Shown here: one piece after another, positions 30,631-39,437 of the stretch
Numbering within the stretch: position 1 is the first letter of the stretch
How the letters are laid out: each line of letters starts with the position of its first letter
Assembly (NCBI GenBank): GCA_913063055.1
Contig: CAJXZK010000012.1
Location: 1 to 40,206 of the forward strand
Direction: 5' to 3'
DNA: 40,206 bases
From: an uncultured bacterium
GTDB lineage: Bacteria; Cyanobacteriota; Vampirovibrionia; Obscuribacterales; Obscuribacteraceae
Notes under the pieces: generated by a model
Database searches by the model: none
The model's input: only the letters and a program-made list of their open reading frames with translations
Told to the model about the DNA's origin: nothing
Translations under genes and position numbers: made by a program

Positions 30631-31194
30631 TTGAATTCTAGCAAACAACAGCCATTGAAGCAGAAGGCAAGCGTTCTCAAGGCCCAGAGGACAGCTCAAC
30701 TTTGCGTTTTCAACTTAGCAGTAATTTGCCTGGCAATCACACCAAGCAATATAGAACCAGCCTTCGGTGAGACCTTGCAAGGAAAAGTGACCACTATTGA
30801 GGTGGCCCCGCCGCTAAAAGAAAATGCGGTGGACCTGAATGATTTCATTGGCGTTTGGAAAGTCGAAATTCCCAAAATCAGGCGAAAGCCCACAGTTACA
30901 ATCACAAGCGTCAGAGAGCAACAAGTACAAGGCACCTATAAAGGTCTATTGGGAACGTTTCCCCTGTGGGGCAACTATCAGGCTGAAACCGGCGAAGTTA
31001 TACTATTTGTAGATTTCTCCCGTTCAAAATTAGCGCGAATGACTCGTAGAAGCGAAAAGGCAATCGCTCATATGACTGGGAAGGTAAATACAGTCGACCG
31101 CACCATAAGCGGCTCAGCTTCATTGCCCGAGTTCTCCAGTCGCGTCTTTGCCTTCAATGGTAAGAAAACTGACTCTGAAGCGCGGACGAATTAG
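30631..31194 (+). CDS. Secreted protein of unknown function
   Basis: A 187-residue product starting at TTG 30631, supported by CAGGAG nine bases upstream; there is no nearby in-frame ATG. The N-terminus is basic (residues 1-20) followed by a hydrophobic stretch (LCVFNLAVICLAI), with a likely signal-peptidase site around EPAFG-E. The mature part has alternating short strands (LNDFIGVWKVEIP, QVQGTYKGLLG, GNYQAETGEVILFVDF, AHMTGKVNTVDRTISGSA) that look like a small beta-barrel resembling lipocalin/avidin-type folds. GxWK... and GxY... spacing supports that only loosely. No family is certain. Followed by two strong hairpins. Confidence 0.6.
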   Translation: MNSSKQQPLKQKASVLKAQRTAQLCVFNLAVICLAITPSNIEPAFGETLQGKVTTIEVAPPLKENAVDLNDFIGVWKVEIPKIRRKPTVTITSVREQQVQGTYKGLLGTFPLWGNYQAETGEVILFVDFSRSKLARMTRRSEKAIAHMTGKVNTVDRTISGSASLPEFSSRVFAFNGKKTDSEARTN

Positions 31195-31282
31195 CAGCCC
31201 ACTATGCCTCGCGACTACTTCTATTTATTAGTGCCTCGTAGTATGCCGGCTCAGTACTTTCATAAGTCCTTTTTCTAAGTAC

Positions 31283-31323
31283 TTTTCTTGTCTCATTTTC
31301 ACTCGAAAAATGAGACAAGAAAA
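31283..31323. terminator. Perfect 17-bp inverted repeat (bidirectional terminator 1)
   Basis: TTTTCTTGTCTCATTTT (31283-31299) and its exact complement (31307-31323) enclose a seven-base loop. Arms start and end in T4/A4, so each strand ends in a U-tract. It lies 88 bp after the secreted-protein gene. Confidence 0.8.
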
Positions 31324-31361
31324 ACTGCACAATAAATAAGGCAGGAAGAGCTTTTATTACT

Positions 31362-31407
31362 TTCCAAAACTGTCATTTTTTCTTCAAAAAATCTGACAGT
31401 TTTGGAA
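31362..31407. terminator. 20-bp hairpin (bidirectional terminator 2)
   Basis: TTCCAAAACTGTCA plus T6 (31362-31381) pairs with A6 (31386-31391) and TGACAGTTTTGGAA (31394-31407), with a four-base loop CTTC and a two-base bulge. It lies 65 bp before the end of the minus-strand gene at 31472 and 38 bp after the first inverted repeat. With terminator 1 it insulates the convergent genes. Confidence 0.75.
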
Positions 31408-31471
31408 GCCGCAATACGGGGGGAAACGAAAAGAAGAGGCATTCACACGGCAACGAAATCTAAAGGACCAT

Positions 31472-32638
31472 TCAAGCTTGAAATAGCCGCGGAGTGCGCA
31501 TCGGCACTGCACCAATCAAAGCACTAGCTTGATCAGAAGAACAGTAGAGATAGGCATTTATTACTGCCGACCTTCCATTATCGAGCCTGTAGAACTTCTC
31601 AGCAGAACGCAACTTGCGCAATCGACTATTGAACAGACCGCACAAATCATCAAATTCAGAACATTTCCACTTGAGAGGTAAATTCCGTTCCGGACTATTC
31701 ACAACCATCGCCCCTTTGCCTAAGCCAAGCCTCTGCCCCTTCTGAACAAACAGATATGAAACGGTAGACTGCGGCGAATCTTCAGGAACATAACCAATTT
31801 CACAGCGGACAGGAATTAGAATCTCCTTGCCGACTGAACGATTGAATTCTGCAACGTAACCACTAAAATTCATGTGACACAAGGTTGAGAAAAACTGACT
31901 GTCATAAGCTGGAAATACCACCAGTCGAGCCGCGCTAGAGCCCGCAGTTCTTCTAATTAACTCCACCGCGCAATTAACTATCTCGATATCTTCAATCTCT
32001 TCGGCACTCAACCCGGCCGAATAGCTAGTACCCTTGTCAAGGCGCAGACAATAGTCCGATGTTAAGTTCTCAACAATCACGCAGCACTCCGGCCAACTTG
32101 ATTCAAAAAGAAACTTAGCTCGAATCAAACCAGCCAAGGCCTTATGTGCCCTCAAGAAAAATAGAATTCTTGCTACAGAAATATAAGCCGGGAAAGACAG
32201 AGCTAACTCCTTCAACCGACTTGCACAGAATAGGACACGACCATCAGCGACACCATAAAGGCGAGTGTACAGCCTGATTGCCAGATACATAAGATCTAAG
32301 GCCTGGCGCACGCTGTTAAGCTCCGCCAAAACACGAGCATAACCGAAACAAAGATCAGCAATAGTCGACAACTCTTCTACGTCTAGTGCGCCATTGATAG
32401 AAGCCCCGTTACTCTTCGATCCTTCTAGCTCTGATAGATTTAGCCTGGCGAAAGCCAGGGCCTCACAAAAGACAACGGCCGCCGCTTCGTATCTCCCTTC
32501 GTTGCTTAAATCAAGAGCTCTTAGCAGGAAAGCATGCAACTGCAAAGTCGAAGTATTGCCAGACTGACCTCTTTTATAAAGGAGAGCTTGCTTCAAATAT
32601 TGCTCAATCCAATCGAAATTGCTCTTGTCTGACACCAA
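31472..32638 (-). CDS. TPR-like protein of unknown function
   Basis: The 388-residue product begins at GTG 32638 with GAGGG about nine bases upstream. Residues about 30-150 consist of helical hairpins with TPR-like spacing (LDLSNEGRYEAAAVVFCEALAFA, FGYARVLAELNSVRQALDLMYLAIRLYTRLYG), suggesting two or three tetratricopeptide repeats for protein contacts. The C-terminal 200 residues are mixed alpha/beta (IPVRCEIGYVPEDS, YLFVQKGQRLGLGKG) and match nothing I recognise. No signal peptide or membrane helix is visible, so it is probably cytoplasmic. It is divergent from the efflux operon (237-bp gap) and might be an orphan regulator or scaffold; no DNA-binding motif is apparent. Confidence 0.6.
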   Translation of the reverse strand: MVSDKSNFDWIEQYLKQALLYKRGQSGNTSTLQLHAFLLRALDLSNEGRYEAAAVVFCEALAFARLNLSELEGSKSNGASINGALDVEELSTIADLCFGYARVLAELNSVRQALDLMYLAIRLYTRLYGVADGRVLFCASRLKELALSFPAYISVARILFFLRAHKALAGLIRAKFLFESSWPECCVIVENLTSDYCLRLDKGTSYSAGLSAEEIEDIEIVNCAVELIRRTAGSSAARLVVFPAYDSQFFSTLCHMNFSGYVAEFNRSVGKEILIPVRCEIGYVPEDSPQSTVSYLFVQKGQRLGLGKGAMVVNSPERNLPLKWKCSEFDDLCGLFNSRLRKLRSAEKFYRLDNGRSAVINAYLYCSSDQASALIGAVPMRTPRLFQA

Positions 32639-32875
32639 GGGTCACCCTCGTTGCGGGCGCTAGCAGCTTAATTCAACACCCGAGTTACTTGATACAAAGA
32701 CTATACGCACGGTCCATGGATCGATTTTACTGACAATTAGCTCATAACAGTCTTATTACCAAGAGCTTAGCCACACTTATTATTTGCTAATTTAATTGCG
32801 CTAAAATCAAGGTCGGATAAGCTAGAAGCTGTTCGACTTGACGTTTCTGGGCACCCTAAAATTGCAATCAATCGC

Positions 32876-34519
32876 ATGCTGAGCAGACTATCTACAGTGA
32901 TGAAGCCTGTCGCAGCAACGGTTGCGCTATTAACGCTTTGGTTGATAGTAAATAACGCAGCCCAGGCAAATAGCGCAGCTCAAGCACACAACTCAGCCCA
33001 AGCAAACAATACAAGTCAAGCAAACAATACAAGTCCAGCTAACAACTCTGCCCAGGCCGATAGCGAAGCAGAGAGAATCAAGCTCCGACCCAAAATCGAA
33101 TTGAATGAGCCCTCTGTGCGCATGACTCTGCTCAATGCGGTGGAGACAGCTAACAAAAAATATCCATCAATCGCCAGAGCAAACCAAGAAACCCACAAGC
33201 TCAAAGGCGAAGTGTCAGTAGCTCGCACTCAGTATCTGCCGCGCATGGACATGCTCTTTCAAGAATTAAGAGCATCGCAAAACGTCACAGCTGGCACCAT
33301 TTTGCCGCAGTACCTCAACGTCATTCCGATTCAATCGGGTGCACCGGCCACCAATTCAAGTTTCAACAGTATCTTTGGCTCCAACGCTGGCCTCAACTTT
33401 TCTTGGGAGCTAGTCGACTTTGGCCGCAGAGCCGCTAATGTCAGATTAGCAAAACAATCGCTAACAAAATCGACAGCCGAATTGCGGCTCACAGAGCTGG
33501 ATGTGACCACACGCAGTGCACTGCTGTATCTCAAGTTATTGTTGATTCAGCAACAAATATTGGTTTGTCAGGCCACTCTAGATCGCATGACCGATTGGTC
33601 GTTAGTGGTGCACACCCTCTGCGATAAAGGTTTAAAACCAGGGGTAGATGCCGCTCGTGCAGATGCCGAAGTATCACTAGCAAAAATTGCACTGATTCAA
33701 GCCAGACGAGACGCCGATTTAGCTCAACAAGATCTAGCGGAAGCTATTGGCATGGCCGGAGCTTTGATACAACCGGTGGCAGAGCCCTTAATTTCGCGAC
33801 CAAAATTCACCACCCTTACCATGCCCGATGCGCCAGCCAATCTAGCAAAGCACCCTCTGGCAATCTTGAAAATGGCCGACGTTGATGTCGCCAAATCGCG
33901 TTTAAAATTACTCGACCATAGCTGGTATCCACACCTATGGCTAGAGTCTGCCATCTGGGGAAGAGGCTCTGGCAATGGCCGTTTTATTAAACCAATCGCC
34001 AGCGGCATCATCCCCAAAACGGCCAACTGGACCGTCGGTTTTACATTTCAGTTTCCGGTAATGGAATACTTCAAAATCAAAGCGCAGAAAATCACCGAGC
34101 GCTCGTCTATTGAAGCGCAGCGCTCCAACTACGATTTGGCTATGCAAGAGTTAATTAGAGAAGACAAGAAAGCCAAAATTTTATTGAGCCGCGCTGAAGA
34201 AATCGCTGATGAGACGCCGGTTTTGCTTGTGGCGGCGAAAGAAAATGAAATCAAAGCAAGAGAGCGATATAGGGTTGGTTTAACCAACGTTATGGAAGTA
34301 GCAGAAGCCGAACGCATTCTTGCCAAAGCACAAGCCGAGAACGTTGAGGCTCAAATTAAAGTGTGGCAATCTGTTTTAGCGATCGCCTATGCTCATGGCG
34401 ATATCCAGCCCTTCCTCAAACTCGTGGCAGCGGCCGAGACAAACAAAGGCCAGAGCAACAACAACAACAACAATAACAACGACGGGGCCTTGAGACCAAC
34501 GCCAGAGGTCAAGCCATGA
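32876..34519 (+). CDS. TolC-like outer-membrane efflux protein
   Basis: A 547-residue protein with a signal peptide (about residues 1-31, VAATVALLTLWLIV...AQA), a 6-residue Asn/Gln/Ala repeat region (30-65) and the paired outer-membrane-efflux domains. The first has LLNAVETANKKYPSIARA, FSWELVDFGRRAANVRLA and long helices; the second begins around LAKHPLAIL and includes VGFTFQFPVMEYFKIKAQ and ERYRVGLTNVMEVAEAE, as in TolC/OprM. It would form the outer-membrane exit duct of the tripartite pump encoded just downstream. The C-terminus ends in eight consecutive Asn, coded by an AAC microsatellite. ATG 32876 has no clear SD; an alternative ATG eight codons later is no better. First gene of the operon. 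Confidence 0.88.
   Translation: MLSRLSTVMKPVAATVALLTLWLIVNNAAQANSAAQAHNSAQANNTSQANNTSPANNSAQADSEAERIKLRPKIELNEPSVRMTLLNAVETANKKYPSIARANQETHKLKGEVSVARTQYLPRMDMLFQELRASQNVTAGTILPQYLNVIPIQSGAPATNSSFNSIFGSNAGLNFSWELVDFGRRAANVRLAKQSLTKSTAELRLTELDVTTRSALLYLKLLLIQQQILVCQATLDRMTDWSLVVHTLCDKGLKPGVDAARADAEVSLAKIALIQARRDADLAQQDLAEAIGMAGALIQPVAEPLISRPKFTTLTMPDAPANLAKHPLAILKMADVDVAKSRLKLLDHSWYPHLWLESAIWGRGSGNGRFIKPIASGIIPKTANWTVGFTFQFPVMEYFKIKAQKITERSSIEAQRSNYDLAMQELIREDKKAKILLSRAEEIADETPVLLVAAKENEIKARERYRVGLTNVMEVAEAERILAKAQAENVEAQIKVWQSVLAIAYAHGDIQPFLKLVAAAETNKGQSNNNNNNNNDGALRPTPEVKP
32963..33052 (+). repeat. 18-bp coding repeat in TolC-like gene
   Basis: Five 18-bp units (32963-33052) encode the hexapeptides QANSAA, QAHNSA, QANNTS, QANNTS and PANNSA just after the signal peptide. 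Units at 32999-33016 and 33017-33034 are identical, suggesting recent duplication. The product is a flexible spacer. Confidence 0.85.
34457..34480 (+). repeat. AAC microsatellite encoding poly-Asn
   Basis: Eight consecutive Asn codons, seven AAC and one AAT, near the end of the TolC-like gene. In frame, so slippage by one unit changes only the number of Asn. Confidence 0.85.
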
Positions 34520-34555
34520 TAGACCGGGTCATAGATATGGAGGCAACGGCTTAAT

Positions 34556-37500
34556 ATGTGGCTGCAAATCGTATCAATGAAGCGCCCCATAACCGTCATT
34601 GTTGCGGTTATAAGCCTGATGCTGGCATCGGTGATGGCGTTGATGTCGATGAAAGAAGACATCTTTCCTGACCTGAACATGCCAGTCATTTATGTCGTGC
34701 AAGGCTACGGCGGCATGGCACCAGATCAAATGGAAGGCTACATAGTCTCTACCTATGAAGTGCACTTCTTGTACATTCCAGGCGTTGACCATATTGAGTC
34801 GCAGACCATTCAAAACATCTCCATGATGAAAGTCTATTTTCATCCTGGCACAAACATGTCAGAGGCTCTATCTACCTGCGTTGCCATGGTCAGCCGCGCC
34901 CGCACCTTGATGCCGCCAGGCACAGTCGAGCCTTTTGTACTGAGGTTCGACGCCGGCAGTTTGCCCGTGGGGCAACTAGTGCTATCTAGTAAAACCAAAA
35001 CTATTGAGCAGCTCCAAGACTTGGCCTTTGTCAGAGTAAGACCAGAACTAGGCACCATTCCCGGTGCCTCAGCGCCGCCACCTTTTGGTGGAAACGCTCG
35101 CACCATTGTCATTAGTGCCGACAGCCAAAAACTCAGGCAGTTCAATATATCTGGAGACATGATTGTCAAAGCACTGGCCACGGGCAACGAAATCGTGCCA
35201 GCTGGCAACGCCCGTATTGGCGACTATATGCAGATTACGCCAATCAATACCGACCTGCCCGACATCCACCAGTTAGACTATTTGCCTATAAAAATGGGCC
35301 CCGGCCCTACTGTGTTTATGCGCGATGTAGCCACAGTTAGCGACAGCAGTGACATTTTGGCGGGTTACGCCCTGCACAACGGCCGACGCACAGTCTATGT
35401 GCCGGTGGTAAAGAGAGCAGATGCCTCCACCGTATCGGTGGTCAATGCCTTAAAAGAGCATCTGCCTGTAATGCAGCGCCTCTTACCCGAAGACGTCACT
35501 ATCAGCTACGAGTTTGACCAATCAAAACACGTCACCGATTCAATCAAGGGTGTTCTCAGCGAAGGGGCCCTGGGTGCAATTTTGCCAGGCCTGATGATCT
35601 TCCTCTTCTTACGCGATCTGCGCAGTACATTCATTGTCATTACGACAATTCCTTGCGTGCTTCTGGGCGCCAGTTTATCGCTCTACGTCACGGGCCAAAC
35701 CATCAATATGCAGACCCTCTCGGGCCTAGCGCTAGCCATTGGCATCCTCGTGGACGAAGCCACGGTGGACATCGAAAACATCCATGCCCACATGGCACGA
35801 GGCGAAGCTGTGACCAGAGCAACACTGGCTGCAGGCTTTGAAACCCGGGTGCCGCGACTTCTGGCAATGCTTTCAATTATTGCCGTCTTCGTACCTTCCT
35901 TCTTCATGACTGGAGTGACCAAAGCACTGTTCGTGCCACTCTCACTAGCAGTCGGCTTCTGCATGGTCTGGTCGTTCTTTATGTCGAGCGCCCTGGTGCC
36001 AGTTATGGCCGTATATTTGATCAAGCATAAAGAAAATGAAGATGAAAGCAAAGGCTTCTTTGCCAAGTTCAAAGCTGGTCACGCGGCCTTGGTAGAAAAG
36101 CTCATGAGCATGCGCCTGATTGTCATTCCCGTTTACTTCCTGGTGACTATTTCACTCAGCGTTCTGCTCTTTTGCCAAAGCGGTCGCGAGCTTTTCCCCA
36201 GCTCAGACACTACTGACTTCAGAGTGCGAATGCGCTGCCCCACAGGCACACGGGTAGAAGTAACCGAAGAGAAGACCTTGCAAATGCTTGACATAATTAA
36301 GCGTGAAGCAGGCCCTGGAAACGTCGAAGCCACTCTGGGCTATGCCGGTCAGCAGCCAGTGCAATTTGTCATCAGCTCTGTGTTTCTCTGGACCAGCGGC
36401 CCCCACGAAGCGGTCATGGACGTCAGTTTACGCAAAGAAGCCAATATTGACCTAGCCCACTTCAAAGACGTCTTACGCAGCAAATTTGCCCAGGAGATGC
36501 CCCACGTAAGCTTCAGCTTTGAGCCCGGAGACTTAGTCAGTCAAATCATGAATCTTGGCTCGCCCACACCGATATCAGTGATAGTGAAGGGCCCAGACCT
36601 GACCCAGTGCAGGCTCTTTGCCGACAAGGTCAAAGCCGAAATGGCTAAGATTCCATACCTGCGCGATTTACAGTACGGCCAACCCCTCGACTATCCCACC
36701 GTAGACGTCAACATTGATCGAGAACTGGCCGGCCAATTTGGCCTCACACCGGCCCAGGTAGGCAAAGCCCTTGTACCAGCAACATCTTCGAGCCGCTACA
36801 TCTTAGAAAACTTCTGGATGGATAGAAAAACCGGGGTGGCCTACCAGGTGCAAGTGCAGGTACCGCAAAACCAAATACAGTCGATGGAAGCGCTCAAGCA
36901 CTTCCCGATCATGCTCAAAGAAAACAGCGAGCACCCGCTCTTAGGAGACGTGGCCACGGTCTCGTATGGCAAGTGCGTAGGAGAGTACGACCGCGACAAC
37001 ATGATGCGCATGGTCTCGCTCACTGCCAATATTGAGGGCATGGATCTAGGCCATGTGGGAGAAGAAGTGAAAGCAGCGCTGGCCCGAGCCGGTGAGCCGC
37101 CCCGCAGCGTGAGAGTCAAAGTAGCCGGACAAGTACCTGTATTAAGCGATACTTTCTCACACCTCTTCATTGGGCTTTCTCTTGCTCTGGTTGTGATTTT
37201 CTTGATGTTGACCGGTTATTTTCAATCGACCAAACTGGCCTTGATAGTGCTCTCAACAGCTCCAGCTATTGTTTGCGGCGTCATGGTTATGCTGCGACTA
37301 ACTGGCACCACTCTCAACATTGAGTCTTTCATGGGTGCAATCATGTCTATCGGTATTGGGGTAAGCAACGCCATCCTCCTGGTTAACTACGCAGAGAACA
37401 GCCGCCTGGGTGGAAAAACAGCTCTAGAAGCAGCACTTTTTGGAGCACAAGAGCGCTTGCGTCCAATTCTAATGACCTCAATTGCCATGGTATCAGGAAT

Positions 37501-37687
37501 GGTGCCAATGGCCCTGGCCCTAAGCGAAGGCGGAGCCCAGAGTGCGCCATTAGGCCGTGCCGTTATTGGTGGGCTGACAATGTCAACACTGACGGCTCTA
37601 ACGATATTGCCCTTAGTTTTTGCGGTAGTGCAGCGGAAGAGCTCTACTGCCTCACCGTCTATACATCCCGATGATCGAGGCGAGTAA
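34556..37687 (+). CDS. RND efflux pump inner-membrane subunit (AcrB/MdtB-like)
   Basis: A 1043-residue protein of full RND length with twelve expected helices and two large periplasmic loops. It opens MKRPITVIVAVISL, has GAILPGLMIFLFLRDLRSTF, the TM4 segment GLALAIGILVDEATVDIEN and the TM10-11 region IGIGVSNAILLVNYAENSR. In AcrB the proton relay is Asp407-Asp408 with Lys940; here the positions are Asp400-Glu401 and Ser937, so the Lys is missing and the coupling chemistry must differ. ATG 34556 follows the TolC-like stop by 36 bp, with GGAGG at long spacing. It should drive drug, lipid or metabolite export with the TolC-like duct and the adaptor gene 6 bp downstream. The substrate is unknown. 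Confidence 0.92.
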   Translation: MWLQIVSMKRPITVIVAVISLMLASVMALMSMKEDIFPDLNMPVIYVVQGYGGMAPDQMEGYIVSTYEVHFLYIPGVDHIESQTIQNISMMKVYFHPGTNMSEALSTCVAMVSRARTLMPPGTVEPFVLRFDAGSLPVGQLVLSSKTKTIEQLQDLAFVRVRPELGTIPGASAPPPFGGNARTIVISADSQKLRQFNISGDMIVKALATGNEIVPAGNARIGDYMQITPINTDLPDIHQLDYLPIKMGPGPTVFMRDVATVSDSSDILAGYALHNGRRTVYVPVVKRADASTVSVVNALKEHLPVMQRLLPEDVTISYEFDQSKHVTDSIKGVLSEGALGAILPGLMIFLFLRDLRSTFIVITTIPCVLLGASLSLYVTGQTINMQTLSGLALAIGILVDEATVDIENIHAHMARGEAVTRATLAAGFETRVPRLLAMLSIIAVFVPSFFMTGVTKALFVPLSLAVGFCMVWSFFMSSALVPVMAVYLIKHKENEDESKGFFAKFKAGHAALVEKLMSMRLIVIPVYFLVTISLSVLLFCQSGRELFPSSDTTDFRVRMRCPTGTRVEVTEEKTLQMLDIIKREAGPGNVEATLGYAGQQPVQFVISSVFLWTSGPHEAVMDVSLRKEANIDLAHFKDVLRSKFAQEMPHVSFSFEPGDLVSQIMNLGSPTPISVIVKGPDLTQCRLFADKVKAEMAKIPYLRDLQYGQPLDYPTVDVNIDRELAGQFGLTPAQVGKALVPATSSSRYILENFWMDRKTGVAYQVQVQVPQNQIQSMEALKHFPIMLKENSEHPLLGDVATVSYGKCVGEYDRDNMMRMVSLTANIEGMDLGHVGEEVKAALARAGEPPRSVRVKVAGQVPVLSDTFSHLFIGLSLALVVIFLMLTGYFQSTKLALIVLSTAPAIVCGVMVMLRLTGTTLNIESFMGAIMSIGIGVSNAILLVNYAENSRLGGKTALEAALFGAQERLRPILMTSIAMVSGMVPMALALSEGGAQSAPLGRAVIGGLTMSTLTALTILPLVFAVVQRKSSTASPSIHPDDRGE

Positions 37688-37693
37688 ATAGAA

Positions 37694-39100
37694 ATGAGTG
37701 TTTTACGGCGACATCGCAAAATTGAAGAAGTAGCGCTTATCATTCAAACAGCGCTCACCGTATCTATTAGCCTGGCACCCATGGTACTGCTCAGCGCTTG
37801 TTCAGAAAAAGCAGTAGTGCCCCATACCACAGCCCAAGATATACAAGAGCTTCCCGTCACCGAAGTAATCAAACAAACACTTTCACGGGTAGACCAGTTG
37901 CCTGGTGAGATTCAGGCCTACCAAGACGTAGCGGTCTATCCCAAAGTACCAGGCTTCATCGATTGGATTGGCGTAGATAGAGGCTCTAAGGTAAAGAAAG
38001 GACAAGTAATCTGTCGCCTCATCGCCCCAGAACTACTAGCTCAAAGCAACGAGTCGGCAGCAAAAGCAAAAGCTGTGAGTGGGGAGCTACAACAAGCTCA
38101 ATCAAAACTGGCCTCAGCCAAAGCCAGCCTGCTGGAAGCCAAAGCACAATTAGCGGGCGATGAAGACACCTACAATCGCACCAAAGAAGCATCACTGGTG
38201 CCGGGTGTAGTGGCACCCAACGATGTAGTTGTCTTGGGACAAAAAGTAGAAGCCGACAAAGAGAAAGTAAAAGCCTGGCAGGAAAATATTGCCGCCGCTG
38301 CCAATGCCGTAAAATCGTTAACAGACTCATTGGTAGCAGCGAAAAAGGCCAGCGAAAATTACAAAGATATCTCCCAGTATCTAACCATCACAGCCCCCTT
38401 CGACGGCTATGTCACCGAGCGCAACATGCACGTAGGCAGCTTTGTCGGCCCCCTAGGACACGGCGCTTATCCGTCCATTGTGCGGGTGCAAGAACTTGAC
38501 CTACTGCGCATTGTTACCCCAGTTCCTGAAGCCATAGCCGGCGGAGTTGTACCAGGAGCTGACGTAGAATTTACTGTTTCAACTCACCCCAGCGAAAAAT
38601 TCAAGGGCAAAGTAGCCAGAATCGGCAATTACCTAGACCAAAAAACTCGGACCATGCCCGTCGAGCTCAATTATCCCAATCCGGGTTGGCGCATACTACC
38701 TGGTATGTTCTGCGAAGTCTTCTGGCCAACCAAGCGGCCCCATCCATCTTTATTCTTACCTCCAAGTGCCGTTGAAACCACATCGACTCTGTCGACTTTC
38801 GTCTGTCGCGTCAAAGACGGAGAAGTGGAATGGGTGCCTGTTGTGCGAGGCGAGATGATGAACAGCCTGACCGAAGTATTCGGCGAACTCAAACCCGGTG
38901 ATCTAGTTGCCCTCAGATGCACTGATGCCTTAAAACCGCACACCAAAGTAAAGCCAATCCTGACTGCAGTAAAAGAAGCACACGCGCCAGAATCAGCTCG
39001 ACCAGGCTATAACAATCGCGGCGTTTTCTATCAAACCCCTGACGCCGAAAAAGCAGATTTGAAAGCACCAGAAAATACGGACAAGCCAAAGGCTTTTTGA
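37694..39100 (+). CDS. RND periplasmic adaptor (membrane-fusion) lipoprotein
   Basis: A 468-residue HlyD/AcrA-type adaptor. A lipoprotein signal ends VLLSAC (Cys36). The first biotinyl-like half is PGEIQAYQDVAVYPKVPGFIDWIGVDRGSKVKKGQVICRL, followed by a coiled-coil hairpin of Ala/Lys/Glu-rich helices (about 115-215). The second lipoyl half is LTITAPFDGYVTERNMHVGSFVG, and beta-barrel and membrane-proximal domains follow up to about residue 430. A Pro/Lys/Ala-rich tail ends the protein. It would link the RND pump to the outer-membrane duct. The gene starts 6 bp after the pump stop; GAGG is 13 bases upstream. Adaptor last in the operon is unusual, since adaptor-pump-duct is the common order. Confidence 0.9.
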   Translation: MSVLRRHRKIEEVALIIQTALTVSISLAPMVLLSACSEKAVVPHTTAQDIQELPVTEVIKQTLSRVDQLPGEIQAYQDVAVYPKVPGFIDWIGVDRGSKVKKGQVICRLIAPELLAQSNESAAKAKAVSGELQQAQSKLASAKASLLEAKAQLAGDEDTYNRTKEASLVPGVVAPNDVVVLGQKVEADKEKVKAWQENIAAAANAVKSLTDSLVAAKKASENYKDISQYLTITAPFDGYVTERNMHVGSFVGPLGHGAYPSIVRVQELDLLRIVTPVPEAIAGGVVPGADVEFTVSTHPSEKFKGKVARIGNYLDQKTRTMPVELNYPNPGWRILPGMFCEVFWPTKRPHPSLFLPPSAVETTSTLSTFVCRVKDGEVEWVPVVRGEMMNSLTEVFGELKPGDLVALRCTDALKPHTKVKPILTAVKEAHAPESARPGYNNRGVFYQTPDAEKADLKAPENTDKPKAF

Positions 39101-39197
39101 TAGCGCGTTAGTTCGCGATAGCCATACTAACCTTGTACAAGAAAAGCTCACAACAATTTAGGCGGCACGGAGCGAGTCTAAGTGCGATCTCATCTAG

Positions 39198-39228
39198 GTG
39201 TAAGAAATTCTCTTTTAATTTCTTACAC
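39198..39228. terminator. Hairpin ending the efflux operon
   Basis: GTGTAAGAAATT (39198-39209) and AATTTCTTACAC (39217-39228) form a perfect 12-bp stem with a seven-base pyrimidine loop. No T-tract follows, so it may terminate weakly or protect the mRNA end. It lies about 100 bp after the adaptor stop. Confidence 0.55.
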
Positions 39229-39312
39229 TTCTTGGCTAGGTTTAAAGCCATAACCACTATCTAATTTCCCGCGAATAAATACTTAGCTTCAAAACACAGC
39301 AACACCCAATCG

Positions 39313-39344
39313 AATTTCTTCACAGCATAAGGTGCTGAGAAATT
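39313..39344 (+). promoter_or_regulatory. Leader hairpin upstream of S41 protease gene
   Basis: AATTTCT (39313-39319) with AGAAATT (39338-39344) and CAGCA (39323-39327) with TGCTG (39333-39337) form a bulged 12-bp stem with loop TAAGG, about 94 bp before the start codon. The arm AATTTCTT is shared with the hairpin at 39198-39228. Role unknown. Confidence 0.4.
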
Positions 39345-39437
39345 TGTCAGGTCTGCTGCGTGGCCGTTGCCACCTGAGCCTAACTGTCTAACGCGCGAAA
39401 TCTTCAAATCGCAAACATCTCAACCGAAGGGATCGTC

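Larger units (their letters stand above)
39101..39437. other. Intergenic region with two hairpins
   Basis: About 340 bp between the adaptor and the S41 protease gene. It holds a likely terminator (39198-39228) and a leader hairpin (39313-39344). No gene is supported. Confidence 0.5.
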
